Shown piece by piece: positions 27,360 through 35,974 of a stretch of 64,000 nt of DNA. This stretch comes from Thermosyntropha sp. GTDB lineage: Bacteria; Bacillota; Syntrophomonadia; Syntrophomonadales; Syntrophomonadaceae. The stretch lies in NCBI RefSeq assembly GCF_017656155.1, contig NZ_JACDOH010000001.1, positions 124,001 to 188,000 of the forward strand, written 5' to 3'. Both the position numbers and the translations under genes were made by a program. Under the pieces are notes generated by a model. That model was not told the origin of the DNA. It made no database searches and saw only the letters and a program-made list of their open reading frames with translations. The stretch's first letter is position 1; each line of letters begins with the position of its first letter.

Positions 27360-27388
27360 GGATAGCTTTAAACGGCTATCCTTTTTTT
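27360..27388. terminator. Terminator between argG and the convergent gene
   Basis: The perfect 7-bp stem GGATAGC/GCTATCC (27360-27366, 27375-27381) is followed by seven T residues. The opposite strand also has a T-rich tail, so it can act in both directions. Its TTTAAACG loop repeats that of the terminator upstream of argC. Confidence 0.9.
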
Positions 27389-27392
27389 AATG

Positions 27393-27755
27393 TCATTGTT
27401 CTTCTTCAAAAGTAAACAGATGTTTGCCTGCTTTAGGCTCTCCGTTTTCGTAGAATTCGAAACCTATATCGGTACTTATAATTTTTACTTTGTTTTTTGC
27501 TACCAATTCATTTATGGTTTTGCTAATTTCTTCTAAAAGTTTTATCAATGTGTTGTTTTGTTCTACCACCAGGAGGATGCCGAGTTCACCATAATACTGG
27601 AAATTAGTATTTTCATCGGTTTTAGGATTTTCTTCGGTTACCACTTTGAATTCCTGGACAAAAATATCCGGGTTTTTTATGAAGTTTATTGGAATTTTAG
27701 TTAAGAGTTCGCTCTTTTTGGCATATCCTTTAAAAATACATTCCACCTGATACAT
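27393..27755 (-). CDS. Hypothetical protein
   Basis: This 120-residue soluble protein begins MYQVECIFKGYAKKSELLTK behind GAGAGGGTG. It is mixed alpha/beta in appearance and acidic at the C-terminus, without cysteines, signal peptide or membrane segment. The segment NTNFQYYGELGILLVVEQNN followed by an amphipathic helix may form a small sensor-like or dimer fold, but I do not recognise the family. The gene is monocistronic and convergent with argG. The frame is open further upstream but without a start signal. Confidence 0.7.
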   Translation of the reverse strand: MYQVECIFKGYAKKSELLTKIPINFIKNPDIFVQEFKVVTEENPKTDENTNFQYYGELGILLVVEQNNTLIKLLEEISKTINELVAKNKVKIISTDIGFEFYENGEPKAGKHLFTFEEEQ

Positions 27756-27918
27756 GAAAACACCCTCTCCCAGTTTTCTCCCTATTTTAGAACAGAATAA
27801 CATAAAACCGGTTAGGCAGCAATAAATATGACGCAGATTTTGATTTTGGTCTTAGTTTGAATTTCAGCGTATATTAATTAGTTTTTGTAACAAAATAAAT
27901 AAAGGAGGTGGATGGAAA

Positions 27919-28374
27919 GTGGTAAATTTAACCCAGAAAGAAAGAATGCTTTTAGAAGACCAGAAAAAACATGAACAGGTATGTGTCCAAAAGTATAATG
28001 AGTATGCCAGCAAGGCGACTGATCCTCAGTTAAAGCAGATTTTTACCGCTTATGCCAGGCAAGAACAGCAGCATTATGACACTATTAATCAGATTTTAAG
28101 CGGACAGCTTCCTGCTATGGGTGGGCAGGGGTCGCAGGGCATGCCGATTGCCGGAGGAATACAGCCGGGGGCAGGCAATCCTCAAGATGCTGCATTGTGC
28201 AGCGACATGCTTATGACGGAAAAATATGTTTCTGACACTTACAACACGGCGATATTTGAATTTACGGACAGTAACCTTCGCCAAATTTTGAACCATATTC
28301 AAAAGGAAGAACAGCAACATGGAGAAGGTATTTTTAATTATATGAATGCCAAAGGCATGTATAAACCGCAGTAA
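27919..28374 (+). CDS. CotF-family spore coat protein (ferritin-like)
   Basis: This 151-residue protein has two helical halves around a Gly/Pro/Gln-rich linker (GGQGSQGMPIAGG). Each half contains an EEQQH/RQEQQHYD motif of the ferritin-like CotF family, which is widespread in spore-formers as coat or outer-layer components. The N-terminus NLTQKERMLLEDQKKHEQVC is characteristic. The GTG start is 8 bases after AAAGGAGGTG. A terminator follows, so it is monocistronic. Confidence 0.85.
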   Translation: MVNLTQKERMLLEDQKKHEQVCVQKYNEYASKATDPQLKQIFTAYARQEQQHYDTINQILSGQLPAMGGQGSQGMPIAGGIQPGAGNPQDAALCSDMLMTEKYVSDTYNTAIFEFTDSNLRQILNHIQKEEQQHGEGIFNYMNAKGMYKPQ

Positions 28375-28397
28375 ACTTAACTTAATCCAGAATTGGG

Positions 28398-28439
28398 ACA
28401 GCCGGTTTTTCTTATTAAAGGAAAAGCCGGCTGTTTTTT
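28398..28439 (+). terminator. Terminator after the coat-protein gene
   Basis: The stem ACAGCCGG/CCGGCTGT (28398-28405, 28427-28434) is extended by A/T pairs towards the loop and followed by six T residues. Confidence 0.9.
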
Positions 28440-28583
28440 GATAAATGTTAATTTGAAAAAAAACACGAAAAAAGTCCTTTTTTTTTGGAAAATAAGCAGG
28501 AAAAAAATCGAGTAAGGCGAATATGATAGAAGTCTAAAATTAATGATTTAGTAATTTACATTTATAAAACAGGAGGGGAAAGG

Positions 28584-30560
28584 ATGGAATTAAAGTTTAC
28601 TCAAAGCATAAGGTTTAAAATTCTTGTTTCAGTACTTCTAGCTTGTATTATAGCCGGAATAATACAGGGGGCAGTGACTACTGTGAACGGGCGCAAGCTT
28701 TTGAGGGAAGAGATAACTGCGCACTGTAAGGATGTGGCTTTAGGCTACAGCAGACAAATTAATGCCGAGTTAGAAGGAAAGCTGAATGAGGTTAAGCTTT
28801 TGGCGGTGGTTGAAGGTGTTAACTTTATAAATATGAATGATGCTGAGATAGTGAATATTTTAAGAAAGGCTAAATCAGATGCCTATGATAATTTATACTT
28901 TATCTGGCCTGACGGCAGAGCAATTACTGATGCCGGTGTTTATGCTGATTTATCTGACCGTGAATATGTAAAAAAGGCTTTAAAGGGTGAAGCTAATATT
29001 GCAAGCCCGCTTATTTCCAAAGCGACGAAGAATCTGGTGGCTCCTATGGTGGTGCCGATTTATGATAATGGACAGCTTGCAGGTGCCTTAGGGGCTTCGC
29101 TTAAGATGGATAAACTCGTTGAACTGGTAACCAGCATAAAAATAGGGAAAACCGGCTATGCCTATATGATGGACAGCCAGGGCAATTGTGTGGCACATCC
29201 TAATAAAGATTACATATTAAAGCTTAATCAGTTTGAGCTGGGTGACCAGATGGCTGCTATTGGGAAAGAAATGGTGGCTTTAAAGACCGGTGTTGCCGAG
29301 TATGAATTTAAAGGAGAAAAGAAATATCTGGCTTATGCTCCGGTCAGCGTTGCCGGCTGGTCATTGGCGACAAATATTACCGTAGCAGAAGTTTCTGCCC
29401 CGCTTGTGGTTATGTTAAAACAGAATGTAATAGCAATTCTTGTTGTTCTCTTGGCTTTGGGAATTTTTATGTGGTATATGTCTGGAGCTTTTTCCCGACC
29501 GATTTTAGGAATGGTTGAAGTGGTCTCCAGAATAACCCGGAAAGATTTAACCCAGGATATAAAACAGACCAGCAATTCTGAATACGGGATTTTACAGAAG
29601 GCGTTTGCTGATCTTAACCGGAATCTGCGTGAGATAATTGGAGATATGAGCCAGACTTCTGGTATGTTGAACCAGATTTCTTCCCATCTGGTTAATATAG
29701 CTTCAGAAACCCAGACTGCTTCTGAACAGGTAGCCGCCAGTTCAGAACAGGTAGCAAAAGCTGCTTCTTCCCAGGCGGAAGATGCAGCTAAAATGAGTGA
29801 ACTGGCGCGTCAGGTTAATATTTCCATGCAGTCGGTAGGAAAGACTACCGAAGAGATTGCAAGCCAGTCAGCTAATTTTAAAGGGATTGTAGATAAAGTA
29901 ACCGGAATTATGAAAGTTCAGCAGGATAAGATGAATAAAACGGTTGCTACTTCCCATGAAGTAGCAGGGGTAATAGAAGAATTAAGCCGAAAAACAGGAG
30001 AAATAGGGGAAATAGTTACGGTTATAACCGGAATTTCCGAGCAAACTAATCTTTTAGCTTTAAATGCAGCTATTGAGGCAGCCAGAGCGGGAGAAGCTGG
30101 AAGGGGTTTTGCGGTTGTAGCTGATGAAGTGCGCAAATTGGCAGAAGAAACTTCGGCAGCTACCCTTAATATTGCAGCCATTATAAAAGAAGTGCAGAAT
30201 GAAGTATCAAAAACCGTAGATCAGGTAAAAGAAGTTGCTAGCCTGGTAAATGAACAGGGACAATCGCTGGATGAAAGTGCTGCTGCTTTTAACGATATAG
30301 AAAAAGGTGCAGATAAAATTGACCAGTCGATTCATGATATAAAAGCTGCTTTTGAAGAGGTTATAGCTTCAGTTGAGGAAATAACCCGGTCTATTGAAAA
30401 TATTTCGGCTGTTACTGAAGAGTCGGCAGCTTCTGCTGAAGAAGTAACTGCAATTACTCAGGGACAGTTGACAGCAGTTCAGAAAATAAAAGAAATAAGT
30501 GAAAATTTGGAAAGTTTAGGGAAGAAACTTCAGGATATAATAATTCAGTTTAAACTGTAA
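28584..30560 (+). CDS. Membrane methyl-accepting chemotaxis protein with dCache sensor
   Basis: This is a classical 658-residue chemoreceptor. The first membrane segment is at ~13-33, and an extracytoplasmic double-Cache-like region spans ~35-275 ([50 protein letters not shown]). The second membrane segment is at ~282-302, followed by HAMP and a long signalling domain with the tip [21 protein letters not shown]. dCache domains commonly bind amino acids or small carboxylates; the ligand is unknown. It is flanked by terminators and stands alone. Confidence 0.95.
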   Translation: MELKFTQSIRFKILVSVLLACIIAGIIQGAVTTVNGRKLLREEITAHCKDVALGYSRQINAELEGKLNEVKLLAVVEGVNFINMNDAEIVNILRKAKSDAYDNLYFIWPDGRAITDAGVYADLSDREYVKKALKGEANIASPLISKATKNLVAPMVVPIYDNGQLAGALGASLKMDKLVELVTSIKIGKTGYAYMMDSQGNCVAHPNKDYILKLNQFELGDQMAAIGKEMVALKTGVAEYEFKGEKKYLAYAPVSVAGWSLATNITVAEVSAPLVVMLKQNVIAILVVLLALGIFMWYMSGAFSRPILGMVEVVSRITRKDLTQDIKQTSNSEYGILQKAFADLNRNLREIIGDMSQTSGMLNQISSHLVNIASETQTASEQVAASSEQVAKAASSQAEDAAKMSELARQVNISMQSVGKTTEEIASQSANFKGIVDKVTGIMKVQQDKMNKTVATSHEVAGVIEELSRKTGEIGEIVTVITGISEQTNLLALNAAIEAARAGEAGRGFAVVADEVRKLAEETSAATLNIAAIIKEVQNEVSKTVDQVKEVASLVNEQGQSLDESAAAFNDIEKGADKIDQSIHDIKAAFEEVIASVEEITRSIENISAVTEESAASAEEVTAITQGQLTAVQKIKEISENLESLGKKLQDIIIQFKL

Positions 30561-30564
30561 TTTT

Positions 30565-30610
30565 AATCCCCGGGATGTTATGAAGCAAGCATCCTGGGGA
30601 TTATTTTATT
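30565..30610 (+). terminator. Terminator after the dCache chemoreceptor
   Basis: The stem AATCCCCGGGATG (30565-30577) pairs with CATCCTGGGGATT (30590-30602) with one mismatch and runs into ATTTTATTT. Confidence 0.8.
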
Positions 30611-30630
30611 TCGAAAATAAAATAGTTTTG

Positions 30631-30653
30631 AATTTGAGAACCGTCCCCAGATT
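30631..30653 (+). repeat. Short dispersed repeat, copy 1
   Basis: A 23-base segment containing GAGAACCGTCCCCAG matches 18 of 23 positions of the reverse complement of 42628-42650. Both copies are intergenic. The GAACC-GTCCCC core resembles palindromic elements seen in clostridial genomes near REP-associated transposases, but no transposase is present here. Confidence 0.45.
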
Positions 30654-30763
30654 AAAAAGTATTTCGGTTCGAAATGTTTTTAGGATGTTTCAGGCTGAAA
30701 TGAATAGGAAAGGGGCTCAGGTTTAATAATATTTTTTAGAATCATACATGAGGGGTAGTTTGT

Positions 30764-31444
30764 TTGCTGAAAGATTTTGTGCATATAACTTTGGAATTAT
30801 CTGCTTCTTTTTTAGTTTTGCTGGGGATTATTAAGATTTTAGGCAAGTCTCAGATAGGGGAGATGCATCCTTTAGATTTTATAACGGCTATTGTTCTGGG
30901 CGAACTGGTAGGAGCGGCTGTTTATGAGCCCAAAGTAAACATTTTTTATATCATTTATGCACTTTTTTTCTGGGCTTTACTTCATTTGGCTGCCAGCTAT
31001 CTTACTTTAAAATTAAACGCAGTTCGCTATTATATAGACGACACGCCTTCAATTGTTATAAGAAATGGGAAAATTGACAAAGAAACGCTCAGGAAAAATA
31101 AAATGGATATAAACCAGCTGCAAAATCTGCTGCGGCAGAAGGGAGTTTTTTCAATAAAGGAAGTAGCTTATGCCATTTTAGAGAGGGATGGTTCGTGCAG
31201 TATAATGAAAAAACCTGAATATGATACGCCTACTTTAGCTGATTTAGGATTACCGGTAAAAACTGCGGAACTTCCGGTTACAGTAATTCTGGATGGAGAA
31301 ATTATTAAGGATAATCTAGAGTTGACAGGTTTTAATGAGAAATGGCTTAAAAAAGAGCTGGAGAAACGGGGGGTAAGGGATATTAAGGAGGTTTTGCTGG
31401 CTGAGTGGCAGCAGAGTTCCGGGCTTTATGTAGTCTTGCAGTAA
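30764..31444 (+). CDS. DUF421 (YetF-family) membrane protein
   Basis: This 226-residue protein has three N-terminal membrane segments (SASFLVLLGIIKILG, ITAIVLGELVGAAV, IFYIIYALFFWALLHLAAS). A cytoplasmic domain follows with the family motifs RNGKIDKETLRKNKMDINQLQNLLR and KGVFSIKEVAYAILERDG. Function of the family is not defined; a DUF421 protein on a mobile spoVA-type element influences spore heat resistance, so a spore-membrane role is possible. The TTG start follows AGGGGTAG. Confidence 0.85.
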   Translation: MLKDFVHITLELSASFLVLLGIIKILGKSQIGEMHPLDFITAIVLGELVGAAVYEPKVNIFYIIYALFFWALLHLAASYLTLKLNAVRYYIDDTPSIVIRNGKIDKETLRKNKMDINQLQNLLRQKGVFSIKEVAYAILERDGSCSIMKKPEYDTPTLADLGLPVKTAELPVTVILDGEIIKDNLELTGFNEKWLKKELEKRGVRDIKEVLLAEWQQSSGLYVVLQ

Positions 31445-31448
31445 TAAA

Positions 31449-31487
31449 AATAGGAACCACAATAATCGCTGTGGTTCCTATTTTTTG
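31449..31487. terminator. Bidirectional terminator between DUF421 gene and minus-strand operon
   Basis: The stem AATAGGAACCACA/TGTGGTTCCTATT spans roughly 31449-31482, with TTTTTT following on the plus strand and ATTTTTATT on the minus strand. It overlaps the stop codon of the minus-strand micropeptide gene at 31478-31480. Confidence 0.85.
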
Positions 31488-31582
31488 TTTAAAATGGTCG
31501 GAATAACCTTGAATGCCAGGAGATAAATAAAGGTTCCTCCCAAGATGAGAAGCAAAATGAAGCTTATTATTTTTTCAGCCAA
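31478..31582 (-). CDS. 34-residue single-span membrane peptide
   Basis: A short frame from TTG at 31582 to TAG at 31478 encodes MAEKIISFILLLILGGTFIY plus 14 more residues ending in NKK. It is one hydrophobic helix with a Gly-Gly kink and basic end. A GGGTGAT ribosome binding site lies four bases upstream of the TTG; an in-frame GTG at 31591 would add three residues. It is third in a minus-strand run behind the pyruvate-kinase-C-like gene (40 bases away) and ends in the shared terminator. No function can be assigned. Confidence 0.55.
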   Translation of the reverse strand: MAEKIISFILLLILGGTFIYLLAFKVIPTILNKK

Positions 31583-31613
31583 ATTTATCACCCATTTTAG
31601 TTTGGCTGAAAAA
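31571..31613. repeat. 13-bp perfect inverted repeat around the micropeptide start
   Basis: TTTTTCAGCCAAA at 31571-31583 is the exact reverse complement of 31601-31613, with a 17-base loop. On the minus-strand transcript the loop holds the GGGTGAT ribosome binding site and the TTG start lies at the stem edge. Each arm carries A/T runs on the wrong side for a terminator. Confidence 0.7.
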
Positions 31614-31621
31614 AAGGTTTT

Positions 31622-32185
31622 TTATTCAGGCTTTTTATCTCGCGGCATACAGATGATTTCTTTTACTTCAGTGTTAAAAAAATAGTTGGAATGGGCAGGT
31701 TTTATGACAATGGCAGCATCTGCTCCGCTGGCAGTTCCACCTATGGAGATTATTTCTTTACCGTACGGGATGAGCCCGGCATCGAGTGCCATAACTGCTA
31801 TTTCTACGGCTACTTTTACCCCCTGACCGAAAATTCTTAAGGTTTGTGCCATTATTTCCGCAGGATATACTCCTCCAAAATGATTGCGGATAGCCCGGTC
31901 AACTCCGGCAAAAAGATGGGTTGTAGTGAGAATTTTTACTCCTTTTTCAGTCAATTCTTTGCGGACTTCACTCTTCATTTCGTTTATTCCAGGTTCTTTA
32001 AAGCCGGTATGATGGGTTACGCAAACCAGATTGAGATCGGAATCTTTAAAAGCCAGGATTTTTTTTATGGTTTCCCCTTCGCATGAAGCTGCTACTATAT
32101 CTTTAATACCTAGCTCTTTTGCTTTTTTTAAAGCCAGTTTTACAGTTTCTTCTGTGTTGTGTTCTCCAGCTTTAGTGAAAAACAT
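31622..32185 (-). CDS. Stand-alone pyruvate kinase C-terminal (alpha/beta) domain protein
   Basis: This 187-residue protein corresponds to the C-terminal allosteric domain of pyruvate kinase without the catalytic barrel. It begins with NTEETVKLALKKAKELGIKDIVAAS and continues with VCVTHHTGFKEPG and GGTASGADAAIVIKPAHS. Such free-standing domains occur in clostridia and archaea; their role is unknown, perhaps binding a phosphorylated effector. The ATG follows AAAGGAGG on the minus strand, 26 bases after the HD-GYP gene. Confidence 0.85.
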   Translation of the reverse strand: MFFTKAGEHNTEETVKLALKKAKELGIKDIVAASCEGETIKKILAFKDSDLNLVCVTHHTGFKEPGINEMKSEVRKELTEKGVKILTTTHLFAGVDRAIRNHFGGVYPAEIMAQTLRIFGQGVKVAVEIAVMALDAGLIPYGKEIISIGGTASGADAAIVIKPAHSNYFFNTEVKEIICMPRDKKPE

Positions 32186-32211
32186 TATTTTTCCTCCTTT
32201 TATTTATTTTT

Positions 32212-33309
32212 TCAGTTTTTCAGTATTTCCCCTAATTCTTCCCTGGTGAGCGAACGGGTTATTATTACGGTAGTTAATTTGGAAAGATCTACTTCATAAG
32301 GGCGATATAATCTGTTCGTAGTTTTATTGTATATCATTTTCAGGATTGGTCTGGTAGGAGCAGACTTGTTTACATCTACTACTATCCCAATATCGCCGGT
32401 GTTTAATTCTACAATGGTTCCGATCGGATATACAGCTATGTTGGCAACAAGGGCGGTGATGCATTTGGGATCAAGGTAAATTCCTGACATACGATTTAAA
32501 ATAGTTATAGCCTGATTTATGGTATAGGAAGGCCGATAAGGCCTGTCAGATAAGAGTGCGTCATAGACATCTGCTACAGCTACTATGCGCGCATATTCAT
32601 GAATATCTTCTCCGGCAAGCCCCCTGGGATACCCCTGACCGTCCCAGCGTTCATGATGCTGAAATGCTATGTGAGCAGCAAGCAGGGGAATATCCGGATA
32701 TTTTCGAAGTATTTCAAAACCATATTCGGTATGGCGCTTAACTTCTGCATATTCTTCCCGGGTTAAATCGTCAGGTTTATTTAAAACCGCCGGGTCAAGG
32801 TATACTTTTCCTATATCATGCAAAAGTGCCCCTATTCCCAGTTCTTTAAGTTTTAAATCATGATAGCCCATGGTAATGCCGGCCATGATGGAGAGTATGC
32901 AGACATTGACTGAATGCCCAAAGGTATAGTCGTCAAAAGTTCGTATATCGCACAGATTTATGAGGATGTCGTGGTTATCGAGAATTTCATCGAGTATTTT
33001 ATTTACCATGCTTTTGACCATGCGGGTATTCATGCTGCGGTTTTGTTCTAAGGCTTCAAAAGCATTTTTTACTTCTTTTATTGTTTCTGCCCGGGTTTCT
33101 TCTGATACAGGTTCTCTTATTTCCAGGTTTAATTCATCGTCAAATTCGTCTTTTATGTATACAGAGATTATGCCTAGATTTTTCAGGCGGTTTATGTAAT
33201 TTTCATTTAGTTTAATGCCGGCATGCAAAAGTATACGGCCATCGCTGCTGTAAATATTGCGGGCAACTATCATATCAGGCGTTAAGTTTTCGATTCTTAC
33301 TTTTATCAT
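32212..33309 (-). CDS. HD-GYP domain protein (probable cyclic-di-GMP phosphodiesterase)
   Basis: The 365-residue protein has an N-terminal region (~1-110) without a recognised sensor domain and an HD-GYP domain (~125-310). Metal-binding and signature residues are present: H132, H164-D165 in LLHDIGK, H193, H218/H219 and the GYP triad at 226-228 with D247. HD-GYP proteins hydrolyse cyclic-di-GMP or related cyclic dinucleotides. No membrane segment is seen. It heads a minus-strand run with the pyruvate-kinase-C-like gene and the micropeptide. Confidence 0.93.
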   Translation of the reverse strand: MIKVRIENLTPDMIVARNIYSSDGRILLHAGIKLNENYINRLKNLGIISVYIKDEFDDELNLEIREPVSEETRAETIKEVKNAFEALEQNRSMNTRMVKSMVNKILDEILDNHDILINLCDIRTFDDYTFGHSVNVCILSIMAGITMGYHDLKLKELGIGALLHDIGKVYLDPAVLNKPDDLTREEYAEVKRHTEYGFEILRKYPDIPLLAAHIAFQHHERWDGQGYPRGLAGEDIHEYARIVAVADVYDALLSDRPYRPSYTINQAITILNRMSGIYLDPKCITALVANIAVYPIGTIVELNTGDIGIVVDVNKSAPTRPILKMIYNKTTNRLYRPYEVDLSKLTTVIITRSLTREELGEILKN

Positions 33310-33488
33310 CCTGCACCCTCTAGAAGATTATTTTTTAGATATTTTGTTTCCCGAAAGGTATTTTCTTCATCTTACCCGTTACTTCCTGCCGAGTAAATTA
33401 TTTTTTTGCGATTTTATGTTTAAAAATTGCATATAATCATTTTTAATGTAATATGGAAGATAATTGATAGGATAGACTTTTGTTTGCT

Positions 33489-33511
33489 ATTTAACACATA
33501 AAGTGTTAAAT
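33489..33511. repeat. Perfect 9-5-9 palindrome upstream of the 667-residue orphan
   Basis: ATTTAACAC, the spacer ATAAA and GTGTTAAAT form a perfect palindrome about 40 bases before the gene start. Its size and lack of T-run fit a repressor operator better than a terminator. Confidence 0.6.
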
Positions 33512-33549
33512 TACTTGTTAGCACTAAAGTATATCTGCAGGAGATGAAT

Positions 33550-35553
33550 ATGAAGAAAAGGTTGTGTATCCCGAAAGCGCTTTTAAAAAGCTTGGCTTTG
33601 GATATAAAAAGTTTAATTCACGATAATGAGGGAAGGTTAATAATTTTAGAGGTGGTAGAGGAAATTCCCTATGAAATAAGGGATTATATTTTAGAAGGTT
33701 TGGCTTCGCTTTTTGATGAAGATTTGGCGATATTTTTTAAACTGCTCAGGGAAGAGTATGGAGAGGAGCTAGAGGCAATATGCAGTAGGGCTCTGACTAA
33801 ATATCGTATGGCAGGAATAGATGTAGATGGGATTTCTTTTTTTGAAGGGGATTTTTATAAAGCATATGCCAGTTTAAGCCGTCAGACCGGAAGGATAAGC
33901 TTAGAGGTGGCCTGGTATAACAAGGCTAAAGACCTTACTCTGGAATGTTTTTATCTGGCTTATGATATGGAAGGTATTCACAGTTTTTTCCCGGTTAATG
34001 ATATTCCGGTAAAAAGATATGTTTCGGAACGCCGAGAAATGTTGGATATGGTAGAGTTGAACTTTGAAGAGGTTTGTATTCTCTTAAAAGAGGCTTATGA
34101 GATAAATAAGAAAAATATGACGCGTCCAGCCCCTGGAAAATTTTTGTATAAAAAATATCTTGAGTTTCCGGTTATTACAAATGAAAATACAGATTATTCT
34201 ATTACTCGCAAAGTTTCAGATTGGCTTATGCCGCGGCAGCTTGTAAACAGCCTTTTTTATGCTTTAAAACAAAGGGATTATATTTATATTGAATCTATTA
34301 TAGACAGAAATGAGTTGAAATCTTCGGTTCTGTATGAAGTATTAAATCCGGCTTTGGAGCCGGGGAATATGCTTCTGGAAGCACGGGCGAATGAAGTTAT
34401 TTTTTTGCGGGAGGCTGTCCAGGTAAGTGCTTATATGAAAGTAATGACTAAAGCTGGTTTTTTCAGGTATGATTTTGAATTTACCCTCAAGGAAGATGAA
34501 GATTTGAAGTGGAAACTGAATGCTGTTAAGGCTTCCGGACAAATAAAAGATAAGTTTTATTTTGATTTAGATCCGGCTGAAGTAAACTTCTTTTGCCTTG
34601 TTTATGAAATAGAAGATATTAATAAGCTTTTTGATTTTTTAGAGGAAGTTAGGCTTATTAAAGTAGCAGGAGAGATACCTCACGGTATTCACCTTAAGCT
34701 GTCAAGTTCTGAGTTTGAAGATGATTGGGATTATGGAATATCATTTTTAGAGCCTGCTGCCGCAGATATATTGATAAATGGTGATGAGTTTGTAGTTATT
34801 GGATTGGATTACGAGTTTCTGACTGAATTTGCCGATGAAATCCAAGTAAAAGCCAGAGATACTTTGGTTTCTAAGAGAGAGTATGAAGTAGATTTGGTTA
34901 CTGCTTATAATTACATACAGGGTGAATATGCCAGTTTTGAAGATGTTCTTGTTTACGGGCATGAACAGAGTTTACCTGATGGGATGCGGTTTCTATCTGC
35001 CCGCTATTTGGTTAAAAACCGCCTTAAAGTCAGGGAATTTTTAACTAACCTGGCTGATTGTTCATATAATATGGGAGATGCCTGTGATGTTTTTTATCAG
35101 TTTGAAGGGGAAGCCGAGGAAAAGTCTTTTTTAGCAGAATATCTTTTGGATGAAGAGTTTTTAATAGTGTCTGTATTTGGTGAGAATGATTTGAGCTTTT
35201 TAAGGGCGAATTTAGCCCGAGGTCTTTGTAATTATTTGGAGTTTGTAGGGATTGAAGTGCGTTCGGAAGGAATTTTTGCCCACTTAAACAGCGAGGTGCT
35301 AAAAACTTATCCGGAGTTGGAAAATGTGCTGAAAGAAGCATATTTGAATAAATGGGTAAAATCAAGGCTTAATGTTTTAAAGGGAATGAGCCCTAAGGAA
35401 GCTACACAAAGTATTGAAGGACAAGTCCTTTTGTGGGATATGTTTAAGCGAATGAGGAATAATGAAGGAAAAAGACGCTTTAAAAAAAGGGGGCGTATGG
35501 TTAGCTTTAAAGATTATATTGATAAGTTAGAAACCAGATGGAAAATTGAATAA
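33550..35553 (+). CDS. Large uncharacterised protein (667 residues)
   Basis: I do not recognise the main body. It is a soluble, acidic protein rich in aromatic and acidic residues, without signal peptide or membrane segment. The C-terminal ~60 residues (LNVLKGMSPKEATQSIEGQV, then LLWDMFKRM) look like the short helical module with a G-x-[ST]-P-x-E-A motif found at the end of SEC-C and Xre/MbcA-type proteins. The very end is basic (KRRFKKRGR). Three internal stretches share a hydrophobic-acidic rhythm that may be repeats. The start ATG at 33550 suits CAGGAGA better than the ATG at 33544. It is preceded by a palindrome and transcribed apart from its neighbours. Confidence 0.75.
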   Translation: MKKRLCIPKALLKSLALDIKSLIHDNEGRLIILEVVEEIPYEIRDYILEGLASLFDEDLAIFFKLLREEYGEELEAICSRALTKYRMAGIDVDGISFFEGDFYKAYASLSRQTGRISLEVAWYNKAKDLTLECFYLAYDMEGIHSFFPVNDIPVKRYVSERREMLDMVELNFEEVCILLKEAYEINKKNMTRPAPGKFLYKKYLEFPVITNENTDYSITRKVSDWLMPRQLVNSLFYALKQRDYIYIESIIDRNELKSSVLYEVLNPALEPGNMLLEARANEVIFLREAVQVSAYMKVMTKAGFFRYDFEFTLKEDEDLKWKLNAVKASGQIKDKFYFDLDPAEVNFFCLVYEIEDINKLFDFLEEVRLIKVAGEIPHGIHLKLSSSEFEDDWDYGISFLEPAAADILINGDEFVVIGLDYEFLTEFADEIQVKARDTLVSKREYEVDLVTAYNYIQGEYASFEDVLVYGHEQSLPDGMRFLSARYLVKNRLKVREFLTNLADCSYNMGDACDVFYQFEGEAEEKSFLAEYLLDEEFLIVSVFGENDLSFLRANLARGLCNYLEFVGIEVRSEGIFAHLNSEVLKTYPELENVLKEAYLNKWVKSRLNVLKGMSPKEATQSIEGQVLLWDMFKRMRNNEGKRRFKKRGRMVSFKDYIDKLETRWKIE

Positions 35554-35560
35554 AAAACCG

Positions 35561-35589
35561 TTGACAGAAGAAGATGGTTTAAATATACT
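35561..35589 (+). promoter_or_regulatory. Promoter of the ilv-leu cluster
   Basis: The perfect -35 TTGACA (35561-35566) and TATACT -10 (35584-35589) have exactly 17 bases between them. The T-box leader starts just downstream. Confidence 0.85.
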
Positions 35590-35595
35590 ATGTAG

Positions 35596-35881
35596 ATAAA
35601 TAAGTAAATCGTATAACAGGCTGTGAAGGGAAAGACTTATGAAATCACTTAATCACAGAGAGCCGGGGGTAGCTGAGAACCTGGTATTAATATTTCATAA
35701 GGGATCATCCCGGAGCTGCGATCTGAAAGACTTTTCTCAGGAGTCAAGTAGGTGATGCCGGATCTCCAGGTCCGTTATCAAACCTGGAAATGTACTTAAA
35801 GGGGTCGCATTTTTCTGCGACAAGCAGGGTGGTACCGCGGGAAATCCCTCTCGTCCCTGAACGGGTTGAGAGGGTTTTTTT
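35596..35881 (+). promoter_or_regulatory. T-box riboswitch, isoleucine specificity (AUC specifier)
   Basis: The conserved T-box core AGGGTGGTACCGCG is at 35826-35839. It is followed by a terminator stem CCCTCTC/GAGAGGG (35846-35852, 35868-35874) and seven T residues. Upstream, Stem I can be drawn with CTTATGAAAT pairing to ATTTCATAAG and a distal AGAGAGCCGGGGG...CCTGG part. The specifier position before the CCCGGAG conserved segment reads AUC (35704-35706), an isoleucine codon. Uncharged tRNA-Ile would pair with AUC and the T-box bulge and favour the antiterminator, switching on ilvD and the genes behind it. The next triplet is also AUC, so the assignment is robust to a three-base shift. Confidence 0.93.
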
Positions 35882-35974
35882 ATACCTGTTTTTTTAGGTT
35901 TTCTGCAAGATAGATATCATATTTGTTTTGGATGGAAAAATATTTTCTCCATGTGAAGAAAGGAGGAGGATCTT

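Noticed and set aside
30743-30749. CATACAT before the DUF421 gene as a sigma-E -10 element
   Set aside because: Transcription starting ~7 bases later would begin inside or after the AGGGGTAG ribosome binding site, and there is no -35 at 13-15 bases upstream.
31571-31613. Inverted repeat as a terminator of the pyruvate-kinase-C gene
   Set aside because: The T-run lies before the first arm and the tail after the second arm is A-rich on either strand; the true terminator is the hairpin at 31449-31487.
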